Below, piece after piece: positions 48,106-61,092 of a stretch of 64,000 nucleotides of DNA (positions within the stretch are counted from its first letter, which is position 1; the number at the start of each line of letters is the position of its first letter). Source of the stretch: Sipunculus nudus (Eukaryota > Annelida > Sipuncula > Golfingiida > Sipunculidae); assembly GCA_026874595.1 (NCBI GenBank), contig CM049307.1, positions 10,375,579 through 10,439,578 on the forward strand, given 5' to 3'. The notes beneath the pieces are model-generated. The model made no database searches and was not told the DNA's origin. It saw only the letters and a program-made list of their open reading frames with translations. The translations under genes were made by a program, and so were the position numbers.

Positions 48106-49309
48106 TTGCATTATTACAGGCTTTACTTGCCCCTGCTGACTACAGAACTAATACATATAAAGATTCATCCCTCTTAAATCATGTATTCATGTCCATTAAA
48201 TGAAATAAGGAATTTCTGATGTAAAGAACAAATGTCATGATTACAACAAAATTATTTTGTTGTCTTATACCTATTTGTTCTATTTTTAAAACCTTTCCTG
48301 ACATTTAACTGAAAGTAAGGTCAAAATGCTTACATCACTAGAGAAAACACAGTTAATTGCTGTAAAAATTATTGAACTTGGTGCCTTGAATTGTGAAGGT
48401 TCTCCATCCCTTCTACAAACAGATCATGCAATTTGGATTCTTATGGTCATTATACACCTCAGGAGTGACCAGGTACACTAGAGTTTACATATACCATGCC
48501 TTAACATTCCAAGAGTTTAGTGTGCAGTGCCCCACTCACCTCCTGACCCAGACAGTACTAAGAAGCCTTTATATATGTACTATGTAATCAGGTGTATATT
48601 ATTTGACTTAGTTTTTATGGACTTAAGTGGACTGGATATATATACAGTTCCTCCTTCCTTTATTCTTGAATGCAAAACTCCTGGATTTGTAGCTATAGAG
48701 GTTGTGTATCACTTAAGTAGCTTATTAATCAGTTGCAAATGTAAATGGTCTCTCACAAAAGCAGACACAATAACTGCATTATAATATAGTATGATTATTT
48801 AAGATAGTTTTCTTGTAGTCCAGCATTATTCCTCTATATTTACCCAATAACACATTTCTTTTATGAATCATTTCATCTCTCATCTAGTTATATGCATTGC
48901 CTCCAGGTGGCAGTGAGGTCAACCAATACTGCAGGTTCTCAGTTAGTTTGATCAGACCAGAATCATGTCTTGTACAAGTCTTATGTAGTTCATTCATGGT
49001 TATACATTCTGAATCATATATATTCTTGGTTTCTAAAAGATTCAAAATGCAAACCTTGAAGTTTAATCTGCACAGGAAGCATTCACTTAACCTTTTAAAG
49101 AACACTCAGTATTTAAATGCAGCTTACTAAAAATTTGGTTTTGCATATTAGTATCTCCCATATGGAATAAATTGATATGGGAAGAAATATAATTTTATAT
49201 GAGTTGTGAGTAAACAATACATTTTTATGAGTACATATATTCATAATTACTAAGAAATTATTATTTTCAAGTAACTGCATGGGAGTTAGACTGCATTTTT
49301 ATAAACTGT
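48106..49309 (+). other. Intronic sequence between F2 pieces, nothing recognised
   Basis: AT-rich sequence. The open frames here overlap on both strands and show no domain. Confidence 0.4.
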
Positions 49310-50981
49310 GATTTTCTTCATTTTTCCATTAAAAACCCATTGTTACACTTTAAGATTGCCTAATATCAAAACCACTGATCTGACTTTGATCATATATAAT
49401 ATACATATTTTTCTATACATTCGCTATGCATATGCCAGAAATGATGTCAGTATTGTGTAATTGTTTTAAGTTCTAGGCCCAAACATAATGCACTTTGTAA
49501 AAAATCAAGAAATATATTTACTCTCTTAACATGAAAATTGCTGAAGGTAGACATTTTTTGCCAGGGATATAACATTATTTAATCAAGATTCAATTGTATT
49601 CCCAAAATTAGTTCTGAATTTTTCAAATTTTATAAGTTATTAGCATAAATATAAAATCAGTACCTTAAATTTTGCCCAACTTTGGCCATGGCATGTTTTT
49701 TCCCTGTAAGCACTGTTGATTTAATTTTTATATCTTGCACATGTAAGGATTTTAGCTTCTAAATTCTGAAGTTATAAAAGGAATTGGTCAAAAACTAGCT
49801 TTTATGAAATTTTTTATGAGACCATATCACACCTTGGCTGATGAAGCCCCTCTTTTATGTCCCCACATTGACCTTTCAGGCCAATTATGCATGCGAGGCA
49901 CTCTGGAGCCAGCCAGCTCTTGGGTGGCTTCAACTGGATCTAACTGTCCAACCCCCTCCACTAGTATTTGTTAGGCCATAAGCATAACAATAAACTTTTT
50001 TTTAATTCTTGGTTTATGATAAGAACTTAAAAAAAATAAATGGAAAAGGAATTCATAGTTAATGAGTTACAGGGGGATTACCTTGCAATTACTGATCATT
50101 TATGGATCTTCCATGGATGGCCAAAATTGTATTTCAAATGACACCATGCAGTCACCATTGGGTATTTTTCATTTCAACCATAAAAATGAAAAATAAATAA
50201 TTAAAAAAAATTGTTGTTTACTATTAGGGATTATATGAAGCAAGATAATGATAGACAAGGATGCAGTTGATTATATTAAATTAATCTAAATTTCCAGGTC
50301 TTTTCCAGGTGATTAACTTCTTGGTTTATATTTATTACAAAATTAAAATTATAAATAAATATGTAAAAAATTTAAAATATTACTCAGACAAGTGATTATT
50401 AAAGATTTTAATTTGTTTGACTTATAACTCATGGTTGTATCAGTTGTTACATGATACTGGTTAAATAATCAAAATTTATATTGCTGGTCCTTTATTTCAG
50501 TTCATAAAATTAAACATTCCCAACTCCAGTTTGCTCCTGGTATGATATATTGGGTGTTTTGATCCTTGAATTAATTTTAACACATATATTAGTTTTATAG
50601 CTGAGAATACTTTTCTTTTTTTCCTGATACCATTTAAAAAATATGAATATTCAAATTTTTCCTGTTAGTGCTGTGGATTTAATTTTCACAGCATGTACAC
50701 ATTAACATTTCATCTGTTAAAATCTGAAATTTGAAACCAATTGATCAAAAACTGTAGATTTTATTCAAGTTTCCAGGTACCATGTCTTCATTGTTTACAT
50801 CAGATCAGTATAAATGCAGTGTACTGGGCAGTTACATAACATCTTCAGGTCTGACCTACTGCCACTGTGAGTGTCTGGGGCAGGCTGGGTCAGGCAGTAA
50901 TTACCAGAGAGCCTCTCTTTCTCTCTCTCTCTCTCTCTCCTCTGCTTTTTCTCTTTCTTTCTCCATCTTTCTTTCTCTCTT

Positions 50982-51015
<34 letters not shown>

Positions 51016-52235
51016 TCTCTCTCTCCCTAATTGCCTCCCTTCCTCCCTCCATCTCATTCTGTTGACAGGTATCCCTTTTTTCTTGGCTCAGTAGAATGGG
51101 GAAAAAAATATTTGCTTTGTTTCTCCATCTTTCTGTCTGTTTTAAATATTTTATGTTCATGAATAAACTTTTTTTATAAGCACTGTTGAATTAAATTTCA
51201 TATCCTGTATGTATATGCAAGGGTGTTGTAACTCTCACCATCCCCTTCTTCATCCCACTGAGGCTTTGCTCCTTGGCACTGTGAACAATAGTTCTATGGC
51301 TATAGCATAAAATTTAATAATTAAAGAAAATATCTACAGAGAGACAGAGGCATTGTAACTCTGATCATAACACAACACAACACCCCCCCCCCCCATCAAG
51401 TCATTGCACCTGTGGAATGGGGACGTTATGGCAACTGTATACATATCATAAAATTGATAAAAAAGGTTTACCAAATAAGTTGGATCTCATCAGACAAATG
51501 TGTAAACTGTTAACTGTCAACAGCTTATCAAAAAGGTAACCAATGGAAAGGCATGGTCAGGTCTCAAATATTATTTGCAACATTTTCTTCAATCATATAA
51601 ACCAACCATGGCCCAGATTACCTCTTCCTCTCAAACATTATCTACATTTCATCATATTTTTAAGATTTTAACCTTCCAGGTGGTTCAGTACTGTTGACCA
51701 TTTGTCCATAGGTACCTATGTACATGCCAGAAATTATGTCAATATTGTGTAATATGTAGACATGAGGGGCATCAAAATAATGCACCTTGTCAAGACTGAT
51801 CTTGTCAAGATATTATGTAATACAGTCACAAATTCATAAATCCCCTCATCAGCATAGTTAATCATAACCTTGTATCTGTCAAATTGAACTCTTGCAGTTT
51901 TCCATACACTATAGATCTTTCAACAAATAGCCTTATCATCATTATACCACTGCTTAGCATACTGTCATTGCATTCATATTTGCTCAAATAAATTGCTTTT
52001 TTCGACCCCTCCCAAATAAATAAAAAATAAACCACTATATTTTATTCCGTATTAATGCATCAGTCAGGTTATTTCATATATCATTTACTCACATATTACA
52101 TTATATTCCTTTATAAAAGCCCAACATGGCCATGATATTCTAAGCTTTATCTACTCAATAAAGTATCACAATGATGATACATTTATAGTCCAATCATGAT
52201 CAGCTGAGCGCCGTGACCCATGGGTCCCTTGTTTT
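49310..52235 (+). mobile_element. F2 element, body and complete 3' end
   Basis: It contains F2 internal blocks (CCATTAAAAACCCATTGTTA, TATCAAAACCACTGATCTGA, ATTTTCACAGCATGTACAC) and a CT microsatellite (50913-51027). The last 500 bp are shared with the copy ending at 24987. The 3' end has ATCAGCTGAG, the palindrome GACCCATGGGTC and CCCTTGTTTT, finishing at about 52235. Only ten bases (gtatttacag) separate this terminus from the EGF exon. Confidence 0.65.
50913..51027 (+). repeat. CT microsatellite
   Basis: Long CTCTCT tract with TTTCT interruptions. The open frames through it are simple-sequence artefacts. Confidence 0.95.
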
Positions 52236-52245
52236 GTATTTACAG
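52215..52245 (+). promoter_or_regulatory. Splice acceptor region partly built from a transposon end
   Basis: The pyrimidine-rich stretch before the exon reads GGGTCCCTTGTTTT, which is the conserved F2 3' end, then gtatttacag, which is host sequence. The four F2 3' ends in the window share CCCTTGTTTT and diverge right after it, so the boundary is clear. The tract therefore derives largely from the element. Confidence 0.6.
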
Positions 52246-52438
52246 AAGGTTGTGGAAGAAAAGTCGAGTATTTTGAGCCTTCAACTTTGAGACCTCAAGG
52301 TCACTTAGCAGATCCAACGACAACACCTGCACCGCACCGCCTTCCATGCACCACACAGGAGGAATCAGAGAAGGGCTGTCTCAATGGTGGCACCTGCTTT
52401 GTAGTGGAGTTTCAAGGCTCTAGACAAGTACATTGTGC
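52246..52438 (+). CDS. Exon encoding the stalk and most of the EGF-like domain
   Basis: 193 bases, phase 1 in and phase 2 out (donor gtaagt at 52439). It encodes residues 26-89 of the predicted protein plus the first two bases of codon 90. A Thr/Pro-rich stalk (DPTTTPAPH) leads into the EGF-like domain with Cys60, Cys70, Cys76 and Cys89. The motif CLNGGTC is characteristic of EGF domains. The split before the fifth cysteine, with the rest on the next exon, is common in EGFR-ligand genes. The spacing C-x9-C-x5-C-x12-C-x1-C-x8-C is close to Spitz. The domain would bind an ErbB-type receptor outside the cell. Confidence 0.85.
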
Positions 52439-53076
52439 GTAAGTATGCTCTTCGTTATCTCACACTTGGTCTTCTCCTGTGGTTTTATTGGTCAGTATAT
52501 ATAGATATCTTCTATCTTTAATGCAGGCATAAAATTACAGAGTCATTTTATATGCTGTATATACTTGATGTAGTAGTCTTTTTCAGATATTAAATAATAG
52601 TTTTATCATAGAAGTCAGCTAAGAGTATCCAGCATGTTTCAGTTATAATATTATGAATAAGGTAAAATTTTATATGCTTGAAAGAACAGCCTCAGGGGAG
52701 ATGTAATTATTGTTTTAATGCTTTTGTTGTTTTAATGTCATGTTTATCCACATTGTTTAATGTTTATGAGTATTATGTATGACAAGGGAAATGTTAACAT
52801 TACTTAATTTACTTTTCCTTTATGCTAGAATTTTACTTTGTGCTTGAATTCGGTATCATTCACTATATAGAAGTATAGGTATTCTGTATTTTAATGTTTC
52901 CCTTGTCATTGACAATTATTCAGTACTGGTAAACCTCTTTAGTAAACTCACTTGTTCTGTAGTATGAGGATTGAGAGTAAATTTAAAACATTCTGTTTTT
53001 TTTCAAAATATGAATGTATGAACCTGGGAATATGTCTTTGCCAAGTAGAGCATTGTCATGTGATTTCTTTTGCTAG
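52439..53076 (+). other. Intron 2
   Basis: GT donor gtaagt at 52439 and AG at 53075-53076 (tgctag). AT-rich, with no repeat recognised. Confidence 0.7.
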
Positions 53077-53132
53077 TTGCACAGAAGATTGGAGGGGAGA
53101 ACGGTGCCAGTATATTAATTTTCCTAATATCT
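53077..53132 (+). CDS. Exon encoding the end of the EGF-like domain
   Basis: 56 bases. It completes Ala90 and gives Cys91 and Cys100 in CTEDWRGERCQY, the conserved C-x8-C loop ending with the GxRC signature. That arginine is critical for receptor binding in known EGFR ligands. Donor gtgagt at 53133. It ends in phase 1 after residue 108. Small exons of this sort encode the last EGF disulfide loop in EGF-family genes. Confidence 0.85.
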
Positions 53133-53475
53133 GTGAGTATACCTTTTGTTACATTGACCAGTCACACTAACAGGTAAAATAGCAGATTGTCTTGGTAATC
53201 ATGCCCAGGTCACAGTACACCTTCAGTTTGCAGCAAACAGACCTGCAATATTAGGTAATCTAGTATGATAGTTTGCTCAGTTGTAAGGTTAAATTAAATA
53301 TTAAATACTCTGAGAAGTGTAGTTTCTCTGTTTCAGTTAAATTTGTCTCTTACTTATATCTATAAGTTGTTCTCTATGTCCTTTAAAACATTTTATTTAA
53401 AACTTTAAAGTGTTTACTTTTCTCATAGTTGAGTGCAGCTCTCTCTCTGTAACAGTGCTATGAACTTTGTTTCAG
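53133..53475 (+). other. Intron 3
   Basis: Donor gtgagt; acceptor tttgtttcag ending at 53475. No recognised element. Confidence 0.7.
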
Positions 53476-53584
53476 TTGAGTCACGTGGTGCAGCCAATGC
53501 CCGGACAGCTTACATCGGAGGCGGTGTAGCTGTAGCAGCCATACTCATCATCATCTTTATCATTGCAATAGCTGTTTATGTCAG
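53476..53584 (+). CDS. Exon encoding the juxtamembrane region and transmembrane helix
   Basis: 109 bases, phase 1 in and phase 2 out (donor gtatgt at 53585). It encodes FESRGAANARTAY and then a hydrophobic helix from about Ile122 to Val144 (IGGGVAVAAILI followed by IIFIIAIAVYV). A single-pass membrane protein is predicted with the EGF domain outside. The short stretch between the EGF domain and the membrane (about 20 residues) is where a protease such as rhomboid or ADAM would release the ligand; that is known for the family, not shown here. Confidence 0.85.
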
Positions 53585-54249
53585 GTATGTACTCAAAGTC
53601 ACAATCGAGACTCACAAATAAAGCTTACCATTCAAATATTTAGAAATTCAGTTAAATTACATTTTAAAATAAACTCTTAAATAATATGAGATAAATAATT
53701 TGCTAATTCTATGTTGTTTACTTTTTCATGATATTTTACCTGCCTGTAGAATCAAAATTTCAGCAATACTATCTCATTATCTGTATTTTTGTTTGTTAAG
53801 TTGCCACCAGATGGCATCTGTTGAGTTTTCTTATCATATTGTATGTAAGGACAAATTTTTCTCAATAAAGGGATATTGTATCTTTCATGGTCAGAGGTTT
53901 CATTTCTGTCTCTCGCTGCTTTCACTTTCTTAATGTTGATTATAACGAATAGACTGCTAAGCTACATCTGATAAGAAATCACACCACCCAAGCCAACATT
54001 AATTCTTTGTATTATGTTGATTATATCATCTCTGTCATCATATACATGTTCTTTCTGTTTTCAAAAATGACATATTACTTTACACATGAGTAAGGATCAT
54101 GTGAATTTTGATAATTTATAAGATTGTTGAGTCACACTGCTATGTCCTTGTGATGACCTTATAGATTTAGTTTTGCACGTTTTTAAAACTAACCATTTTG
54201 TGCATCTTTGTGTTCAACATAGTACTCCTTCAAATATCTGTCTGAATCT

Positions 54250-56129
54250 TCTGAGATCAGTCTTCATCTCAGACTGATTGTGTATACACATCGTTTTCTC
54301 AGACCATTTGCATCTACAAACCCTCAACTCAGACCAGTCACATCTAAAAAATCCTCTACTCAGATACAATCACATATTAATTTTCTACTCAGGCAGGTCA
54401 CATATATAAATCCTCAACTCAGACTGGTTGTATATACACATAATCTTCTCAGGCCATTCACATCAACAAATGCTCAATGCAGATATACAAATCCTCAACT
54501 CAGACAATCACATATACAAATACTCAACTCAGACCAGTCACATATACAAATCCTCAACTCAGACTGGTCACATATACAAATCCTCAGTTCAGATCAGTCA
54601 TATATACACAAATCCTCAACTCAGACCAGTCACATATACAAATCCTCAACTCAGATCAGTCATATATACACAAATCCTCAACTCTGACTATATACACAAA
54701 TCCTCAACTCAGACCAGTCACATATACAAATCTCCAAATCAGATCAGTCATATATACAAATCTCCAACTCAGACCAGTCACATATACAAATCCTCAACTC
54801 AGACCAGTCACATATACAAATCTCCAACTCAGATCAGTCATATATACACAATTCCTCAACTCAGACCAGTCACATAATACAAATCCTCAAACCAGACCTG
54901 TCACATATATAAATCCTCATTTCAGACCAGTTACATGTATAAATCTCCTTAGACCTGTCACATATATATATATATATATATATATATTCTCAACTCAGAC
55001 AAGTCACATATATGTACAAATCCTCAACTCAGACAATCACGTATACAAATCCTTAACTCGGACTGTTACATATATAAATACTCAACTCAGACCAGTCACA
55101 TATACAAATCCTCAACTCAGACTGGTAACATATACAAATCCTCAATTCAGATCAGTCATATATACACAAATCCTTAACTCGGACCAGTCACATATACAAA
55201 TCCTCAACTCAGATCAGTCATATATACACAAATCCTCAACTCAGACAAGTCACATATATGTACAAATCCTCAACTCAGACAATCACATATACAAATCCTT
55301 AACTCGGACTGTTACATATATAAATACTCAACTCAGACCAGTCACATATACAAATCCTCAACTCAGACTGGTCACATATACAAATCCTCAGTTCAGATCA
55401 GTCATATATACACAAATCCTCAAATCAGACCAGTCACATATACAAATCCTCAACTCAGATCAGTCATATATACACAAATTCTCAACTCTGACTATATACA
55501 CAAATCCTCAACTCAGACAATCACATATACAAATCTCCAACTCAGATCAGTCATATATACACAATTCCTCAACTCAGACCAGTCACATAATACAAATCCT
55601 CAAACCAGACCTGTCACATATATAAATCCTCATTTCAGACCAGTTACATGTATAAATCTCCTCAGACCTGTCACATATATATATATATATTCTCAACTCA
55701 GACAAGTCACATATATGTACAAATCCTCAACTCAGACAATCACATATACAAATCCTTAACTCGGACTGTTACATATATAAATACTCAACTCAGACCAGTC
55801 ACATATACAAATCCTCAACTCAGACTGGTCACATATACAAATCCTCAATTCAGATCAGTCATATATACACAAATCCTCAACTCAGACCAGTCACATATAC
55901 AAACCCTCAACTCAGATCAGTCATATATACACAAATCCTCAACTCTGACTATATACACAAATCCTCAACTCAGACCAGTCACATATACAAATCTCCAACT
56001 CAGATCAGTCATATATACACAATTCCTCAACTCAGACCAGTCACATAATACAAATCCTCAAACCAGACCTGTCACATATATAAACCCTCATTTAAGACCA
56101 GTTACATGTATAAATCTCCTCAGACCTGT

Positions 56130-56206
<77 letters not shown>

Positions 56207-56830
56207 TCTCAACTCAGACAAGTCACATATACAAATCCTGAACTCAGACAAGTCGCATATACAAATCCTCAACTCAGACAAGTCACATTCATAAATCATC
56301 AACTCAGAACAGTCACATATATAAATCCTCAACTTGGACCAGTCACATATACAAATCCTCAACTTGGACAAGTCACATATATAAATCCTCAACTTGGACC
56401 AGTCACATATATAAATCTCTACTCAGACCAGTCATGTATATATATAAATCTTCACTTAGACAGGTCATATCTACAAATCCTCTTCACAGTTCATTCACAT
56501 CTACAGATTCTATTTATTTGCCACATCTGCAGATTGTCTACTCCTAACAATCACGTATTACAAATTCTCAACACAGGCTCGTCACATATAAGTCTTAAAA
56601 CCCAAACAGTCACAAGTTGAAATATTCTTTTTGACTGGTTATATATACCTTGTACTGAGACAAGTCATTTACATAAAACTTTTACTTAGGTCACATACTA
56701 GTATATAAATTTCCTACCTTGATCAGTCACATATACAAATTCCCCACTCGGACCAGTCACATATAAATCTTCTACTCTGTCTGGTCGTATATACAAATTG
56801 TCTACCCTGACCAGTCAGATTAACTTATAT
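54250..56830 (+). repeat. Large 30-bp minisatellite with higher-order structure
   Basis: The unit is close to ACTCAGACCAGT plus CACATATACAAATCCTCA, repeated roughly 80 times. Since 30 is a multiple of three and the units rarely contain stops, long false open frames appear in all three forward frames (up to 382 codons). A larger block that includes a TA tract (near 54961, 55674 and 56130) and ACAAGTCACATATATGTAC is itself repeated with spacings of about 700 and 450 bp. The units decay toward both ends. Confidence 0.95.
56130..56206 (+). repeat. TA microsatellite inside the minisatellite
   Basis: A run of about 38 TA dinucleotides with one CA interruption. Confidence 0.95.
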
Positions 56831-57639
56831 TCTGTTCCGTTCATGCCCACTCTTAATTCTTATCTAAATAACCCTGCCAGTTAAACAAATTGTAGTCTTT
56901 TCTTTATTTTACTTGAAAATTTACATTGTTTTATGTGTTATGTTTTAAGTTTCAGAGCTTTACCTTTACTGGCTTAATATTATTTCATTTTCTTAATTCA
57001 TTAAGCTTTCTGTAAGAAGTGCTTTTTGAACTTTTCCAGAAAGATTGAGATCCATGCCAAATAATTTTTTTATGGAAACATCAAATGTTTGAAGGTTTAT
57101 TTCAAAAACATCCCTAATTCAGTCTACCTGATGTTGGATGAATCCAACAAAAACAGATATTTGCTGGCCAAGTTTCAATGGACATTTTCCTAATATTTTT
57201 ATAAATATTATATTCCATATCTTTTTAATGTATGTCTTGTGTTATATTTAACTGAGTAGTTTTATAAATTTTCAGTGTCTTGTTAATCATAATACCCTCA
57301 ATATTAACAGAAAAAAACATGGATGTAGAACACAAGGACAGAACGAGAACTGTTGCCACGTCGATGACATCATCATACAGGGACAGTGATATTTTCATTC
57401 CTAAGTTGGTGCAGTTTCTGAAGCATTAAGGTGTCTACTAACACTAAGCATATTACAGCTGATTCTCCTGTCTGTCATTCAGAGCTTATGCTGTATCAGG
57501 TCTCTGTCTTTGCTCCATGTATTTTCTGTTGCACTCTCTCATTCCCTGTTGAACACAAAGATGACGCTGATCTTTCTTGTCACGATTCCTTTCCTGCATG
57601 TTTTGATTCATGGGTGATTCTCTCTCTCTGCTACGCAAG

Positions 57640-57774
57640 GCGACGAAGAAAAGACAAAAGGCTCAAAAACCACGAGTTTGAAGCATCAGCAGAACAGTTA
57701 TACAGGAAACCTTTTAGTAAGCGATCATCTATAGTGGAGAGCTTGTCCCGGCCCAACTCACTAAGGCGAGCGGT
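57640..57774 (+). CDS. Exon encoding the start of the cytoplasmic tail
   Basis: 135 bases, phase 2 in and phase 2 out. It encodes a strongly basic stop-transfer sequence RRRRKDKR directly after the membrane helix. A serine/arginine-containing tail follows (KRSSIVESLSRPNSLRRA). The donor used here is gtgtat at 57775, because the alternative two bases earlier would put a stop at the start of the next exon. No known cytoplasmic domain is recognised. The SKRSS and RRA contexts could be phosphorylation sites (inference). Confidence 0.75.
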
Positions 57775-59663
57775 GTGTATAGCTTACTTAACATCTAGTT
57801 GTACATGTTTCTGTGCTGCCCCAGCCCTGACACCACCAAGTCATGCTTTATGAAAAATCACACAGAAATGTCCAATAAAGCTCAGTTTTTTTATATAAAG
57901 TGTAACATACAAGTTAACCACCTTTAAATAATTCCTGCACAAGCAAGTGAACCTTATTTTTAATCCAGTGACAGGAAGCCTCATCCAGTGTGTCTTTTCT
58001 TTTTTAAAACAGTTTATAATAAATTAAAAAAATGTAAATCAGAACCTGGTCAGCTTTGACATATGGAATATTTTGGCCAATATGGATATTGGTTTAAATG
58101 ATTTGATATGCATTGAAATGGTATTTTTTATTTTATGGTAAATTTATCCATAAATAAGAAATAACTGTGATTTGGCAAAACAACTCTTCTCGGTTAAGAT
58201 AGACCATGGAAGTTATATCATTTCATGTTATCTGATAAACTGTGTATAGCATAGTAAAAGCAAGGTGACAGACTGAGAGACATGACTTGGTGTGTATCAA
58301 ACAAAAGTCAAAAGCATGATGTTGTTCTGAGACTTAAAGTTAGCAGGATACTTGTAAGTAACAGATTTGGAGTTTTTGCATGTAAACACCAAGGCCCTGT
58401 AGCCTTTTAACCAACAACTTTTACAAAGGCATCTCTTTTTTTTTTCAACTTACCAGTCAGTCAGGGTTTTAGCTGTAAACTAGTCATTAATTTTAACTCT
58501 TTACTTTTTAGACATTTTAGATTAAGAAAAATTCCAACTCTCTTTATATAAGTCTACATTACATGCAGTATGACTTCATTGTCTTGTTACTAAATTTACA
58601 AGATTCACTAAAAAGAGATCATTTGCTGTAGGATGGTGGAGCTCTTTAATATTAAAAATAAATATGAAGTAAGTTTGCTCTCAGATATATAGTCAAATGA
58701 GGGAGTTCTGGTTGTCTATTTCAAGTTATTCTTGATTAATATAACTCCCAACCCCATGACTAGAACTTATGATGAGTCATATGACATGTCCAAAAATATT
58801 TGAATCTGTGTAACACTGTATGGCAACATTATTTGAAAATGTAAAACAAACGGTTAAGTTTGAAGTACATGATTAAGTATAATAAATATAAAAATAAACT
58901 GCTTTCAAATTAATTATTATCCTGGATGATGCTTGCCTATTAATGAAAGTTATTTTTAATTAAAGGATGCTAAATATTTCAGAATATTTGTGACCATGCA
59001 TGTAACCATGGAAATTTGCATAATTGTTCTCTATTGATGGATCCAAAGATCATTTATAGTAATTACTAATTAAATATATATATATATATATATACAATAT
59101 TCAATATTTAAAACAAAAAAAACATAAATATCAATGAAATGTTTTGATATCCTGAACTTATCATATATGTTTATATCACAGTTTAATTAAGTGGAGTTAT
59201 TACCAGGCTGAAATATTCTCAACCAAACTATACATTACAAAAATGTCATAAACTAAAGCATTGTTGTGTCAAAAGTTTTGTCCAGATTTTAGGTTTGGGG
59301 CAGCTATTTTGGTATTGATAAGCTAAATATTTAATTTTTGCATTCACATGTATTGAAAATGCTGCATGCTGGACTGTTTCAAGTGCTATATTGTGTGCTG
59401 TACTGGCTTGACACTAATATTTCCTGGGCTGTAATTTAAGCTAGATTTATTAAATTTTTCTTCACTTTCGCTCGACACCTAACACGGCATGGCTTGACTT
59501 TGTACGAACCTACCCACCTCACTGTGCGGTATGTGTTGTTATTTTGTAAAATATTCGTCTGGCTTGACTTTGTACATACTCACATCATGGTGGGCTGTGT
59601 TGTTATTCTGTACGTTACTTGTCTATGAGCATGTTCATCAGTAATCTTCCTATGTATGGTTAG
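57775..59663 (+). other. Intron 5
   Basis: AT-rich sequence with a TA microsatellite near 59068-59094. No gene recognised. Confidence 0.6.
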
Positions 59664-59733
59664 GAGCCGTAAACCAGCTATACCACAAATACCCATCTGG
59701 ACAACCAACGGAGCCAATGGCTTTACGTCAAAG
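59664..59733 (+). CDS. Exon encoding more of the cytoplasmic tail; gene continues beyond the window
   Basis: 70 bases, acceptor gttag, donor gtaggt at 59734. It completes a Val codon and adds 23 residues (SRKPAIPQIPIW then TTNGANGFTSK), ending in phase 0. Phase agreement with the previous exon and the good donor support it, but the acceptor pyrimidine tract is weak. No stop is reached, and no convincing further exon is seen before 64000. Confidence 0.6.
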
Positions 59734-60997
59734 GTAGGTATCGTAGGGAGACCTCCAGCATTGTAATGACCACAGCCTGTCCTCTGGTTACACAGACATT
59801 TGTCAGACTAAATATCAGGTCAGGTTATTGAGTTTGTCATTTAGGGGGGCTGAGAATTGTTGAGTATAGTTTAACATAAACCAAATAACCTTGTCACTGT
59901 CCAGAAGTCCCAAACTGTAAACAAAATCCTTAAATATTTGCTTTGATTTCTTCAAAATTTGACCTTGATATTTATTTTTTTCTCAATAATGATAATCATG
60001 TATATAATAATGTATATAAACTTGCATCAAGCTTGCTCAAGAAGGATGAGTTTCCAGAAACAACCATGTGTGCATAGATTAAAATCCAGCACTGAAAAAA
60101 TGTGATTTGTTCCCTAAAGATATGTAAAGTGTCTGTTCTAATAATTTCAAAACCCACAGCTTTGTCTATGGTGTTGTCACTGTATAAAACATCTTCTCTG
60201 TGATAACATAAACTATTATGTCATTTTGTATGTCCATTTAGTATTTAGTCCTCATAAGGAGCATCTCTTTCAGTTCAAGAAAGTAGGTCACTCTAGTCTA
60301 ATTTATTGAGAGAACACAATGCAGAGAACATTATATGTTCAGCATATTGGCCATTTCTTAGACATAGCATACATTGTAACAAAAAGTGAACTGCAAAGCA
60401 GATAGTGCAGTAATCTTTTATTGGATGTTTCATTGATGGTGAACCTTCAGGGCGTTTCCTGTAGGTACAAGTTATAATGTTCTTTCTTGTCATTATATCT
60501 AGAATGTTCCCCAGAGAGAACTTGCATTTTATTTTTATTTGAGCATGTTAATATCAGACATGTCAGTGCATGTTGTTGCTTGGTTCAAGAAACAGGTTAT
60601 GGATCTCATAAATGCATTATAACTGAAGCAGGCCACACACACAGGACAGACCAGACCAGACTGAGAATCCTGTAGAGTCCACTATTACTTTCCCATTGCT
60701 GGTCACATCCTAGAGAGGTGCACACTGTGTTAACCAGACCAGTCTCGTTTCCGTGGTACCCCCTCATGCTTTCTACCTGCAGATAAAAAAAAAAGAATGC
60801 ATTTTGAACAAGAATAGGAACATAGGCAAACATATTATTTTGCATTTTTTTGGCATAAATGCTACTTGATAATGATATAGAGGCTTGATTCCAGTGATTC
60901 CAGTCCATGATATAAAGGAATGACTGAGAAAATTCTGTCACTAATGGCCTATGAATGCATTTTGTAAGGAAATGCATGGAATTGTCAGTACCAAAGT

Positions 60998-61092
<95 letters not shown>

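Larger units (their letters stand above)
53585..57639 (+). other. Intron 4, mostly minisatellite
   Basis: Donor gtatgt; acceptor gctacgcaag at 57639. It contains the large 30-bp array at 54250-56830. A possible extra exon is noted at 57311-57389. Confidence 0.6.

Noticed and set aside
50782-51094. Ser/Leu-rich open frames
   Set aside because: They translate a CT microsatellite.
54280-56241. Long forward open frames (135 to 382 codons) over the 54-56 kb region
   Set aside because: They are produced by a 30-bp tandem repeat lacking stops. All three frames are open together and the translations are simple permutations of one repeat.
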